This document shows, in pieces, positions 51,877 through 60,778 of a DNA stretch of 64,000 nucleotides (the first letter of the stretch is position 1; each line of letters starts with the position of its first letter). Under the pieces are notes generated by a model. The model was not told where the DNA came from, ran no database searches, and saw only the letters and a program-made list of their open reading frames with translations. Source of the DNA: Spirosoma aerolatum (lineage in GTDB: Bacteria > Bacteroidota > Bacteroidia > Cytophagales > Spirosomataceae); NCBI RefSeq assembly GCF_002056795.1, contig NZ_CP020104.1, positions 5,961,501 to 6,025,500 on the forward strand, read 5' to 3'. The position numbers and the translations under genes are program-made.

Positions 51877-52659
51877 ATGCTCAAACAACTCCTTTTTTGT
51901 CTTTGTCTGGTTGTATTGATCAGTAAATCAGACACCGTATGGGCTCAAGGGAAATACGTAATTGGAACGGTCATTGATCAAACGACCCAAAAAACAGTCG
52001 ACAAGGTTTTTGTCGTGAATCAACGCACGCGGCAACGGGCTCGTACCAACGCATCAGGACGATTCTTTTTGACAGTACAACCCGGTGATTCACTGATTCT
52101 TACCAGCCAGCTTTACAACAGAGTCGGTATTCGGTATGATGGTTCCGATAACCCAACTATCGTTGCCAAAGCCCTCCCTCCTATGCCCTACCGTGTGGTC
52201 GATCTAGACGAAGTAACGGTAACCGGGAAACGCTATGAAGAAGTAAAGCGGGAAATCAAAGAATTACTCGACGAGCCTGTGGCCACCAAGAAAGTGAGTG
52301 GCGAACAGGCATTCGATCGCATTGCTGACGGTGCAGGTGTCACCCTTCTCTACGAAGTGTTCGGCAAACGCCCAAAGTCGGACAGAAAAGCATATTATAT
52401 CATGCAACAGGACCGCCGTCATGAACTAGCCCTCGAACGCTTCCGGCTATTGGTTGAACAATCGACCAACCTGAAAGCCGACGAGATCGACCGCTTCTTC
52501 GATTTCTGCGACCTGGACGAAGATTTCCTGCTCAAATCTGAAGACTACGATTTGATCAATACCATTCAGCAACTTCGGAGCCGTTACCGCCAGGGAATGA
52601 CGCGCCCCAGCCGACTGGCCCCCGATCCTAATCAGTCGGCGCCAAAGCCTCGTCCATAG
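51877..52659 (+). CDS. Carboxypeptidase-regulatory-like secreted protein
   Basis: A 260-residue exported protein with a signal peptide ending VWAQ. The first roughly 90 residues form a beta-sandwich resembling carboxypeptidase-regulatory-like domains (GTVIDQTTQKTVDKVFVVNQRTRQRARTNASGRFFLTVQPGDSLILTSQ), as seen at the N-terminus of SusC-like proteins, and VVDLDEVTVTGKR. The rest is helical with acidic phrases (FFDFCDLDEDFLLKSEDYDLI) and no known family. Its last 32 bp overlap the end of the converging MOSC gene. Confidence 0.75.
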   Translation: MLKQLLFCLCLVVLISKSDTVWAQGKYVIGTVIDQTTQKTVDKVFVVNQRTRQRARTNASGRFFLTVQPGDSLILTSQLYNRVGIRYDGSDNPTIVAKALPPMPYRVVDLDEVTVTGKRYEEVKREIKELLDEPVATKKVSGEQAFDRIADGAGVTLLYEVFGKRPKSDRKAYYIMQQDRRHELALERFRLLVEQSTNLKADEIDRFFDFCDLDEDFLLKSEDYDLINTIQQLRSRYRQGMTRPSRLAPDPNQSAPKPRP

Positions 52660-53134
52660 TCAAAACCGTTACAACATCGCCTATCTGAATGCTTCCGCCT
52701 TTCAGCACGCGGGCGGTTAGTCCACCGTGACCGCGCATGGCATTGTAGCCCCCAGGTCCCAGAGCCGTTTCCATTTTCGAACAAGGATGGCACTGCCCGG
52801 TAATCTCCAGGACAACATCGCCAATCTGAATCTGATGGTCTTTAAGGGCCGTCAGATTCAGGCCCGAAATAACCAGATTTCGACGCAGAAGTGCCGGATC
52901 GACCTGCTCATGCCCCGTTAGCGAGGCTACAACGGGCAAGTACTCCGCCTGAATAAGGGTCACATGCCGATTGCCACTGCGACCGCTGTAATGATCGCCC
53001 ACCAGGCCTTTTTTTTCGGATACCTCGACGGCATCAACCACATTCATAAACGCATCCCGCTCGGGTCGAAGGCCAATCCATTCTAACCGTCCCGGACGGG
53101 GAAAGGTGTTGAGTAAGTCTTTGATAGTCTGCAC
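52628..53134 (-). CDS. MOSC domain protein
   Basis: A 168-residue protein with the MOSC fold: GLVGDHYSGRSGNRHVTLIQAEYLPVVASL, RRNLVISGLNLTALKDHQIQIGDVVLEITGQCHPCSKME (with the conserved Cys) and GGLTARVLKGGSIQIGD. MOSC domains bind pterin-molybdenum cofactor sulfur or act as Moco-linked sulfurtransferases and reductases. It stands alone; no partner reductase is near. The gene ends 32 bp inside the converging gene's end. Confidence 0.85.
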   Translation of the reverse strand: MQTIKDLLNTFPRPGRLEWIGLRPERDAFMNVVDAVEVSEKKGLVGDHYSGRSGNRHVTLIQAEYLPVVASLTGHEQVDPALLRRNLVISGLNLTALKDHQIQIGDVVLEITGQCHPCSKMETALGPGGYNAMRGHGGLTARVLKGGSIQIGDVVTVLTMDEALAPTD

Positions 53135-53295
53135 CGGGATTTAGCTAATTTAAGGATTAAAGGGATTTTGTAAAGCGCTAATCAGAAAACAGCTCAGAAA
53201 CATAATCTGTTTTATTTCTTGCAATTTTTCAAGGGCTTAAATTGCCTGGAAGCAAAATCCAGGCAATCCAGTAATCCGTTAAATCCCGGTCCGAA

Positions 53296-55998
53296 TTACC
53301 GACCAAATTTCAATGTCGTTCCGATTCGGAAACCCAACCCCTGGTATTTGGCATCCTGCCACTGTGAGATAACTTCTACCCGGAAAAACGGAAATACCTG
53401 AGGAATCAGTCCGTCCAGACCATACCCTATTTCGGTATAATTCTTCGACGCGGGGGTATAGAGGTAATGCACAAACAGGTTCTCTTTCAGTCCAATGAGT
53501 CGCACCAGGGTCAACTGCGTAATGAAGAACTTTCTGAATTCAGCCAGTACATGGGCTTCGGCAAACCGTTTGCCGGTGCTATATTGATAGTAAGGCAGTA
53601 GCCGATAGGTAGAAACAGCATCGCCCTGCTGAAAGAAAAACTCATTACCAGCAAAGTGCTTGAAATCCGGGAAGTACACCTGCCGATCGTTGACAAAGGC
53701 CCCCGCACTCAACTGATAATTCAGCCGACTCCGAATCCCCGTCTCGAACGAGTGGCTAATCGTAGCTTGTAGGAAATCATAGTCAGCGTCGGCCATGCCT
53801 TTCCGGTAATTCAGCGTTAATACAGGTGCATCGTTGGCGCGACGGGCAATGCGTCGGCCATTCCGAATGATGTATTCCGTTGAGCCTAAACGGGCCGAAG
53901 CCGACAAATTAAATACCAGTGCGTTATGTGTTGGGAAGGCTGTGCTGGCTACTTCGGCATTGTCGGGCCGATTCGGGGTAAACGTCCGGTTGCGCCAATC
54001 AATCCACGGTTTGAGATCTTCCCGATAGTTGGCCAGTTCGGTACGTCGGGCATATTCCAGACTTCCCGTTACCTTCAGTCGGTCGTGAAACGGCGAGGCA
54101 TTGACCGTCAGATTCAGGTAATCTTTCTGATACAGCTTGATAAAATTCTGTTCGAACAACAACGTTGTCAACGAGTTCAGAAAGGGGCTGATCGGATTAT
54201 CAGGATTGAACTGATTCAGATACCTGCCGCCTGAAATCCCTAGTTTCGTATTCCTATACTGATACCCCAGTTGGCCGTATCCAACGAACTGTTTCCGGCC
54301 AAATTGGTAACGCCCTGTGCCCCCAACCGTCCATTCACCAAGGGGAATCTTTACAAACCGATTCACGGAATCCACTTTAGGACTATACCGAAGAGTCAAC
54401 GCTCCTTCGAGTGTGTATCCTTCCACGGTATTGTATTCAATCCGTTCAATGGGACTGGTATAGGCCAACGACGTTCGTTTCGCCAAACGCCAGGTATGCC
54501 CAAACAGCAAATGGTCGACACCAAACTTTTTCTTTTTCTTGTTGAGGCTGTCCTGTCGGGCACTATCGGCTTTTAGCTCAACTTTGGTTTTGATCTGACG
54601 AATCAGGCCCAGACTATCGGCTTTGTTATAGCTTTTGATTTCGGCCGTCGTTAGTGGAACCGACCGAAGCGAATCCCAGAACGTATTGGAACGACGACGC
54701 GCCATTGAATCCACCACCATCGAATCATTTCGGACAACGGCTACATCTTCTTTACGTTTTTTTCGGGCCTCTTTTTCCTGCTTTTCATACTCCTTTACCA
54801 TTTGCCGCAGGTTTTTGGTCGAAAATTCCTTCTGCTTTTTCACCAGATCATCTAACTGAGCGCCTTTGATTTCTCCTTTCGACAACGTTTGGGCGGGTGG
54901 GGCTTTCTTCTCATCGGCCACTTCAATATCCTCCACAAAGGCTGGATTCACCACAAATTCGCTGAAGGTCAGGTTTCGGATGTAGTACCCTTCAGCCTTT
55001 ACGCCCAGATAGGACCCTTTGCCACTATACCGTTGATTGACAGGCATCCAGACGCCCTGTACGGGGCTGCATATATGCCGAATGGTAAACGAGATGCCAA
55101 TGTTATTGACCGTTTCCAACTGCAAACTATGAATGGCCCAGGTATTTTCCAGGATATAGATAGTCCCCCGAAATACGCCCTCGCCATACTGACGCGGAAT
55201 GACCTGAATTTTACTCACTTCGACCGGAACGCCCCCGGCACCAACTTCACGAAATGTGCCCTTGTACTCGAACTTGTAATAGGCAAAGGCTTTGGGCGAT
55301 AAAGGTGATACCGTTTCAGCAATAACCGGATCGTAAAAACTGGCGTTAAAGAACCGGCTCGGGTTCAGGAAATCGCCCTGTGAATTTCGATTGGCGATGA
55401 TGCGTTGCCGATAGGTATTGGGCTGGGTAAAGATCACTTCCGAAACCGTTTCATTCAGTAAGGGTACGCCTACTTTAAAATTGGCTTCGCGTTCGGCTTC
55501 CTTCAGTTGCTTCTTAAACGCCATTTCGGCCAGATTCGGCAAATCCGTGACGGTGATCGACGATTTGGTGTATACTCTTGCCTTAAATCGCTGTACCTGA
55601 AGCTGATGAAAACGACTTTTGGCAATGGCCCGACGCATAATAGTATAAGCAGGATCTTCATTACCCGCTTTGGTTTGCACCTCCGCCAACCGTAACGCCT
55701 GTTCTTCGAGAGTCGCATCCAGCGTAATAAAACCTGTGGTTATCTCTACCGATTTCTGAATAGTCTGGAAACCCAGATACTGAAATACGATGTCGTACTT
55801 ACCCGGTGCCAGTCCTATTTCGTACCGTCCTTCGGCATTCGTAATGGTCCCGTTTGGCGTTCCTTTCACGATCACAGCCGCAAAGGGAAGAACTTCACCC
55901 TGTTTGTTTTTGACGATCCCCCGTAGACCCGTACTACCTTGCGCCAGCACGACTATCGAATAGATAAGAAAAAGTAAACTGAGTATGACTGATTTCAT
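53296..55998 (-). CDS. DUF5686 outer-membrane protein with carboxypeptidase-like domain
   Basis: A 900-residue protein with a signal peptide ending VLAQ and a carboxypeptidase-regulatory-like domain (STGLRGIVKNKQGEVLPFAAVIVKGTPNGTITNAEGRYEIGLAPGKYDIVFQYLGFQ). A DUF5686 region follows (EDPAYTIMRRAIAKSRFHQLQVQRFKARVYTK... RYSGKGSYLGVKAEGYYIRNLTFSEF), then a C-terminal beta-rich section ending GIGFRIGTTLKFGR, consistent with a barrel. The family is Bacteroidota-specific with unknown function; transport or envelope assembly is possible. Stands alone on its strand. Confidence 0.88.
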   Translation of the reverse strand: MKSVILSLLFLIYSIVVLAQGSTGLRGIVKNKQGEVLPFAAVIVKGTPNGTITNAEGRYEIGLAPGKYDIVFQYLGFQTIQKSVEITTGFITLDATLEEQALRLAEVQTKAGNEDPAYTIMRRAIAKSRFHQLQVQRFKARVYTKSSITVTDLPNLAEMAFKKQLKEAEREANFKVGVPLLNETVSEVIFTQPNTYRQRIIANRNSQGDFLNPSRFFNASFYDPVIAETVSPLSPKAFAYYKFEYKGTFREVGAGGVPVEVSKIQVIPRQYGEGVFRGTIYILENTWAIHSLQLETVNNIGISFTIRHICSPVQGVWMPVNQRYSGKGSYLGVKAEGYYIRNLTFSEFVVNPAFVEDIEVADEKKAPPAQTLSKGEIKGAQLDDLVKKQKEFSTKNLRQMVKEYEKQEKEARKKRKEDVAVVRNDSMVVDSMARRRSNTFWDSLRSVPLTTAEIKSYNKADSLGLIRQIKTKVELKADSARQDSLNKKKKKFGVDHLLFGHTWRLAKRTSLAYTSPIERIEYNTVEGYTLEGALTLRYSPKVDSVNRFVKIPLGEWTVGGTGRYQFGRKQFVGYGQLGYQYRNTKLGISGGRYLNQFNPDNPISPFLNSLTTLLFEQNFIKLYQKDYLNLTVNASPFHDRLKVTGSLEYARRTELANYREDLKPWIDWRNRTFTPNRPDNAEVASTAFPTHNALVFNLSASARLGSTEYIIRNGRRIARRANDAPVLTLNYRKGMADADYDFLQATISHSFETGIRSRLNYQLSAGAFVNDRQVYFPDFKHFAGNEFFFQQGDAVSTYRLLPYYQYSTGKRFAEAHVLAEFRKFFITQLTLVRLIGLKENLFVHYLYTPASKNYTEIGYGLDGLIPQVFPFFRVEVISQWQDAKYQGLGFRIGTTLKFGR

Positions 55999-56193
55999 AA
56001 AGTAAGGCTGTATTCTATAACGAATATACTAAAACTAGTGAATGGGAACTTTAGTCAGGTAAGTTGGCAGGTCCACCGGCTGTCATCGTATGCTGAAGAT
56101 GCAGATATAAATCGATGGGTTGCCTGATCCGATTGTTAAAAAACTTTAACTCTTTATGTATCTTGCCCGTAAACTGCTATCAACCTGAACGAT

Positions 56194-57567
56194 ATGTCAA
56201 AACCAGTACGCTTCCTCTTCAACTTACTCTGCTTTAATCTAACGTTCATTACCTCGGTTGCTATTGCCCAGCCTTCCACCGTTTTGCCCGAACGCGAACG
56301 GGCGCGGGTTGTCGACGAAATTCTGGACGATCGCTTCGCCAATCTGCTCCCTCAACTGATGCGTCGCGAAGGGATCGATATGTGGATCATTATCTCCCGC
56401 GAATACAACGAAGACCCGGTATTACGCACCATGCTACCCAGCACCTGGCTCTCGGCCCGTCGGCGAACGATTATGGTTTTCTTTGACAATGGGAAGGAAC
56501 GGCCCGCCGATGCGATTGAAAAACTGGCCATTGCCCGCTACGACGTAGGAAACCTGCTCAAAGGTGCATGGGACATTGATGTTCGGCCTAACCAGTGGGA
56601 AGCGCTGGTTAAAGTGATTGAAGAACGGAAACCCAAAAAGATCGGCTTGAACATGTCGCCCAACTACGCTCATGCTGATGGTCTTTCATTTACTGAACAC
56701 GATGAATTTCTGAAAAAGCTTCCCGCCGATTACCAGAAACGCGTTGTATCAGCGGAGAAACTGGCTGTTGGCTGGCTCGAAACCCGTACCGAAAAAGAAA
56801 TGGCGATCTATCCGCTCATTTGCCGGTTATCGCACCAGATTATTCAGGAGGGCTTTTCGGAGCAGGTGATTCAGCCGGGTGTAACCACTACCGAAGACGT
56901 GGTCTGGTGGTTTCGGCAGCGCATTACCAACCTTGGCCTGGATACGTGGTTCCACCCAACAGTCGATATTCAACGCGCCGATGCTGAGGACTTCAATCAC
57001 CTCCGCACCTTCTCGAAACGCCCTGATAAGCAGGTAATCATGCCCGGCGACCTGATTCATGTTGATTTTGGCATCACTTACCTGCGCCTGAACACCGACC
57101 AGCAACAGCATGCCTACGTACTACGCCCCGGCGAAACCGACGTCCCCGAGTCCATCAAAACCGCATTCAAACAGGGCAACCGACTACAGGATATTTTGAC
57201 TGAGCAGTTTAAGCTGGGTAAAACCGGCAACCAGATGCTACTGGCAGCGCTGGAGCAATCGAAGAAAGAAGGCATCAACGGCACCATCTATACGCACCCG
57301 ATTGGCGTTCATGGACACGCGGCAGGCCCGACCATTGGCCTCTGGGACCAGCAGAAAGGCGTTCCTGGCCCCGGTGATTATCCCTTATTGGCCAATACCG
57401 CTTATTCCATCGAACTGAACGCAGCCGTCGAAATTCCTGAATGGAAAAAAGTGGTACGCATCATGCTCGAAGAAGACGGCTTTTTCGACGGAAAAACCTT
57501 CCGTTACATCGACGGCCGCCAAACCGAAATCTATACCATCCCCAGGAAATTAGGCTATGTGAAGTGA
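56194..57567 (+). CDS. M24 family Xaa-Pro aminopeptidase-like protein
   Basis: A 457-residue exported protein; a signal peptide (FLFNLLCFNLTFITSVAIAQ) precedes the enzyme. The M24 metal ligands are visible: Asp in HVDFG, Asp in LNTDQQ, His in THPIGVHGHAAGP, Glu in SIELNAAVEIP and Glu in IMLEEDGFF. The N-terminal creatinase-like domain includes REGIDMWIIISREYNEDP. It is likely a periplasmic peptidase of proline-containing peptides; exact specificity is uncertain. Divergent from the DUF5686 gene. Confidence 0.88.
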   Translation: MSKPVRFLFNLLCFNLTFITSVAIAQPSTVLPERERARVVDEILDDRFANLLPQLMRREGIDMWIIISREYNEDPVLRTMLPSTWLSARRRTIMVFFDNGKERPADAIEKLAIARYDVGNLLKGAWDIDVRPNQWEALVKVIEERKPKKIGLNMSPNYAHADGLSFTEHDEFLKKLPADYQKRVVSAEKLAVGWLETRTEKEMAIYPLICRLSHQIIQEGFSEQVIQPGVTTTEDVVWWFRQRITNLGLDTWFHPTVDIQRADAEDFNHLRTFSKRPDKQVIMPGDLIHVDFGITYLRLNTDQQQHAYVLRPGETDVPESIKTAFKQGNRLQDILTEQFKLGKTGNQMLLAALEQSKKEGINGTIYTHPIGVHGHAAGPTIGLWDQQKGVPGPGDYPLLANTAYSIELNAAVEIPEWKKVVRIMLEEDGFFDGKTFRYIDGRQTEIYTIPRKLGYVK

Positions 57568-57705
57568 GGTAGAGAAGGTTGGTCGAGTCGAACAGAGAGT
57601 GTTTGTTGGAAATACATCGTTTAACGACACATTATTAACTAACAATCAATTTGATTATACTTATTAGTGCATACAACAAAATAACTAATACCCCTAACCT
57701 TTATT

Positions 57706-58236
57706 ATGAGATTTGTTGTGAATCTTCTCGTTATGTGCCTTATGGGAGCAAGTGTTTTTGGCCAATCCTCTGAGGAAATAGCATTTATTCAAAATCTCTT
57801 TGGCCAATCTGCGAAACTTATCTACACGGATAAATTAGGTGAATACGAAGTTAAGCGTATGGAGAAAGCCTTGTCAAAGGATACTCTATACGATGTTTTT
57901 GTAACTAACTTAAAGGACCCCAATAATCGTTTAGTACTGACTAGGCCAGAGCGTAACTATATCCAACAGGAATTAGCATCACAATCTAAAGTAACTTGGT
58001 CTAGTCAACTCTTTGAACATGGTAAAAGGATTACTCAAGCTAGTAGCGATAGTTTGCAGGCCGGCTTTAGAATCTACAGCTTTTCAAATCCTATCTTCAT
58101 TCGCAACCATTCATTGTGCATTTTTTATTCCGGTTATACGTGTAGTTCTCGATGTGGAGAGGGGAAATTAGTCATTTTCAAGAAACAGAATGATACCTGG
58201 GTGGCTTGGCTAGAACTCTACCGGTGGATTAGCTAG
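57706..58236 (+). CDS. Secreted protein of unknown function
   Basis: A 176-residue protein with a signal peptide (MRFVVNLLVMCLMGASVFGQ). The mature part has no recognised domain; phrases such as RMEKALSKDTLYDVFVTNLKD and TLFEHGKRITQASSDSLQ-like stretches suggest a helical then beta protein ending NDTWVAWLELYRWIS, with four cysteines (CIFYSGYTCSSRCGEG). Its base composition is AT-rich like the next genes, beginning an AT-rich block up to 60.6 kb. Confidence 0.65.
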   Translation: MRFVVNLLVMCLMGASVFGQSSEEIAFIQNLFGQSAKLIYTDKLGEYEVKRMEKALSKDTLYDVFVTNLKDPNNRLVLTRPERNYIQQELASQSKVTWSSQLFEHGKRITQASSDSLQAGFRIYSFSNPIFIRNHSLCIFYSGYTCSSRCGEGKLVIFKKQNDTWVAWLELYRWIS

Positions 58237-58263
58237 AACATTAAATATATAAAATAAGCCAAT

Positions 58264-58422
58264 ATGGGGAATACGGGGCACTGGTGGAAGACAATATGGT
58301 ATAGCTTACGTTTACTGGTTTGGTCCCGTAAGGAACAAAGACGGCTAAAGTATAACGCTAAAAAATCCAATATAATTAAGCTTGGCTGGAAGACGGAAAT
58401 AAAAGGCGACAAACAGGCTTAA
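58264..58422 (+). CDS. Possible small basic protein
   Basis: A 52-residue frame (ATG 58264, TAA 58420-58422) rich in Lys, Arg and Trp: MGNTGHWWKTIWYSLRLL, then VWSRKEQRRLKYNAKKSN. It is below the size at which genes are usually called and has no recognised family; the aromatic-basic start could be an amphipathic, membrane-binding helix. It sits between the hypothetical gene and the Crp/Fnr gene on the same strand. Confidence 0.3.
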   Translation: MGNTGHWWKTIWYSLRLLVWSRKEQRRLKYNAKKSNIIKLGWKTEIKGDKQA

Positions 58423-58493
58423 AAGCCAGGAATCAGCAAGCCACATCGCCAAGCTGGTGGCAAGTGTAACAGAGACAATAACATATAGAAACA

Positions 58494-59075
58494 ATGCAAG
58501 ACACATTATTTGACTTTATTTCAAAATACATTACTGTAACAGAAGAGGAGAAGAATGCAATCCTTTCTTTGGACCTATTTCACTCGGTAAAGAAAGGGAC
58601 GACTTTACTCAAAGAAGGACAAAAATCGAAAGATAGCTACTTTGCCCTGAAAGGTTGTATTCGAACCTATTATGTACTGGATGGCGACGAAAAAACAACT
58701 GCTTTCTACACAGAGATGGAGGCCTTAACACCGCCTTGTGTCATTAGCAAAACTCCGTCCGACTATTATATAAGTTGTGTAGAAGACAGCATACTTCTAA
58801 TTTCAAATACGGATATGGAAGCAGAGGTGAACAGCAAATTTCCAAAGTTTGATACCATGTGCAGAATCCTGTCGGAAGAACTGTTAGCGAAGCAACGAAT
58901 TGATTTTGACGAGTTTAAAACGTCTTCCCCTGAACAACGCTACCTGAACTTACTACAAAACAGACCAGACCTTATCCAACGTATTCCACAGCATCAATTA
59001 GCGAGCTACTTAGGTATCAAGCCCCAATCGTTGAGCAGGCTGAGAGCCAGAATTGTAGAGAAAAGTAAGGGATAG
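58494..59075 (+). CDS. Crp/Fnr family transcriptional regulator
   Basis: A 193-residue regulator. Residues 10-105 form a cyclic-nucleotide-binding-like sensor (VKKGTTLLKEGQKSKDSYFALKGCIRTYYVLDGDEKTTAFYTEMEA), without the conserved cAMP-contacting motif. The C-terminal HTH is SSPEQRYLNLLQNRPDLIQRIPQHQLASYLGIKPQSLSRLRARI. It probably binds TTnACTTAAGTnAA sites placed before the two paralogs that follow it (59086, 59922), the first starting 10 bp after its stop codon. Confidence 0.88.
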   Translation: MQDTLFDFISKYITVTEEEKNAILSLDLFHSVKKGTTLLKEGQKSKDSYFALKGCIRTYYVLDGDEKTTAFYTEMEALTPPCVISKTPSDYYISCVEDSILLISNTDMEAEVNSKFPKFDTMCRILSEELLAKQRIDFDEFKTSSPEQRYLNLLQNRPDLIQRIPQHQLASYLGIKPQSLSRLRARIVEKSKG

Positions 59076-59085
59076 AGTTCATTTC

Positions 59086-59130
59086 TTAACTTAAGTGAAC
59101 GACTGATGGTACGTCACCAATCTTCCTTTG
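59086..59130 (+). promoter_or_regulatory. Crp/Fnr-type operator 1 with -7 box
   Basis: TTAACTTAAGTGAA (59086-59099), core ACTTAAGT palindromic, then 23 bp, then the -7 box TTCCTTTG (59123-59130) and the ATG at 59156. No -33 TTG is present, so an activator is expected to take its place. The same site and spacing precede the second paralog. Confidence 0.7.
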
Positions 59131-59155
59131 CATTATCATTTAACAACAAATTGAT

Positions 59156-59776
59156 ATGCAAAAGAAAATTTTATCGTTCACGTTGACCTTATTAATAGCA
59201 GGCTGTTTACACGTTAAAGCGCAAAATACCCGACAAGACAGTACGTACAAACGGTGGTTCGTTGGGAGTACGCTCCTGATGTTTGGTAATTTTGATAAAG
59301 TAAACAGCCCTGAGTTTATACAAGTAAATGTTGGCTATCGGATAACACCTCGCGATGTCGTTTCCTTTGAATTTAAACGGTCCATTTATTCCTGGCCACT
59401 AGGTATCCCCTGGGGCCCCTCATTTGATGCACCAGGGCTAAACTATTCCGGACATGCCCGCATACTTGCCCCTACAGTAGCCTACCAGCGTTTTTGGTGG
59501 AAAGGAGCCTATACATCCGTCCATGCATTGAATGCTTTTGAAAAATATCTGGATGAGACTAATAAAAAGATCGGAAATGGATACACCCTATATCTGACCT
59601 TTCGTTTGGGCTACCAGATTAAACTACTTAAAAACCGTTTCTTTTTTGAGCCATCTATTGGATTAAGTTATTGGCCCATAAGAACCAATGTACCCCAATC
59701 CTTTAAAGCCGTAGAAAATAAATGGCCTAACTACTTCCCCTGGGAGCCAGGGCTTCATATTGGGTATAATTTTTAG
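59156..59776 (+). CDS. Outer-membrane-type paralog 1
   Basis: A 206-residue exported protein. The signal peptide ends VKAQ. The mature sequence begins TRQDSTYKRWFVGSTLLMFGNFDKVNSPEFIQVNVGYRITPRDVVSFEFKR and alternates strands to the end, LGYQIKLLKNRFFFEPSIGLSYWPIRTNV and WEPGLHIGYNF; the final aromatic residue is typical of beta-barrel proteins. It is a tandem duplicate of the gene at 59996. It is probably activated by the adjacent Crp/Fnr regulator. No named family is recognised. Confidence 0.75.
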   Translation: MQKKILSFTLTLLIAGCLHVKAQNTRQDSTYKRWFVGSTLLMFGNFDKVNSPEFIQVNVGYRITPRDVVSFEFKRSIYSWPLGIPWGPSFDAPGLNYSGHARILAPTVAYQRFWWKGAYTSVHALNAFEKYLDETNKKIGNGYTLYLTFRLGYQIKLLKNRFFFEPSIGLSYWPIRTNVPQSFKAVENKWPNYFPWEPGLHIGYNF

Positions 59777-59921
59777 TAATGAACTCGTTTACTGAAAGCA
59801 GTTATTTTCTCACTTCTTATGGACTTTCTGAAACAATACATCTTCAGGAAGTCCATAAAGCAATACCAAAAAATAGCCAAATTCTTGTCAAAATAACTGC
59901 CTTTGCCAGCAGCTTCCTTTC

Positions 59922-59966
59922 TTAACTTAAGTGAACGATTTTAGGCCTATTGTCAATCTACTTTTG
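59922..59966 (+). promoter_or_regulatory. Crp/Fnr-type operator 2 with -7 box
   Basis: TTAACTTAAGTGAA (59922-59935), 23 bp, TACTTTTG (59959-59966), then ATG at 59996. The spacing from operator to -7 box is identical to operator 1. The surrounding sequence (TTTCTTAACTTAAGTGAACGA) is shared by both sites. Confidence 0.7.
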
Positions 59967-59995
59967 CATGAACGTTTACTATAATTAAAACAGAC

Positions 59996-60619
59996 ATGCA
60001 AAAGTATATTTTATGGATTGGCTTAGCCTTCGTGTTGGCAGGCAGTTTACGGGTGCATGCACAATATGCCAAAGAAGACAGTACGTACAAACGGTGGTTC
60101 GTTGGGAGCACGCTGTTTTTATTGGGCAATCTGGCTACTACAAACACTCCCGACTTCGCGCAACTCAATGTAGGATACCGGATTACAGGAAAGGATGTAC
60201 TTTCTGTTGAACTAATAACCTGGAAATATGCCTGGCCACTTGGCATTAACCCATTTTTCAACCAATCATACGGAAAGCCAGAAGAGAAATTCCCTGGGTA
60301 TATAAGAGACTATGGTATTGGTCTTGCTTATCAACGTTTTTTTTGGAAAGGTCTTTACGCAGCAGTCCACGTAATGCCTATGTGGCAAACCTTTTTGAAT
60401 AACAACGGTGCTAAGGTGGATAATGGTTTTCATATTTTCAACTCGTATCGAGTTGGTTATCACATAAAACTCTTCAAGGATCGATTGTTTATACAACCAT
60501 CACTTGGTATTGCTGGCCGTCCTTACCACACTAAAATGCCTGACGGTTTTACCGTAAAAGATGACAAGTGGCCCAAATACACGCCTGAACCAGGGCTACA
60601 TTTCGGTTATAACTTTTAG
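59996..60619 (+). CDS. Outer-membrane-type paralog 2
   Basis: A 207-residue exported protein with a signal peptide ending HAQ. It matches paralog 1 throughout (YAKEDSTYKRWFVGSTLFLLGNLATTNTPDFAQLNVGYRITGKDVLSVEL; end EPGLHFGYNF). A 34-nt block encoding DSTYKRWFVGS is identical in the two genes at the nucleotide level (59235-59268, 60075-60108), much closer than the rest. Probably an outer-membrane beta-barrel; the pair is likely a recent duplication under the same regulator. Function unknown. Confidence 0.75.
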   Translation: MQKYILWIGLAFVLAGSLRVHAQYAKEDSTYKRWFVGSTLFLLGNLATTNTPDFAQLNVGYRITGKDVLSVELITWKYAWPLGINPFFNQSYGKPEEKFPGYIRDYGIGLAYQRFFWKGLYAAVHVMPMWQTFLNNNGAKVDNGFHIFNSYRVGYHIKLFKDRLFIQPSLGIAGRPYHTKMPDGFTVKDDKWPKYTPEPGLHFGYNF

Positions 60620-60778
60620 CTGGTAACTATGAATACCCGGTGATACTCTAACTGCAATGCCCACCATCGCCAATACGTAAGTCGTTAGTGGCTTCTTACA
60701 GGACCAAGAATAACCAAGAGTAATTCTTCCTCTCTACTAGCTTTTCAGGCTGCATAATCTCTCCCATCGCCCGCCTTT

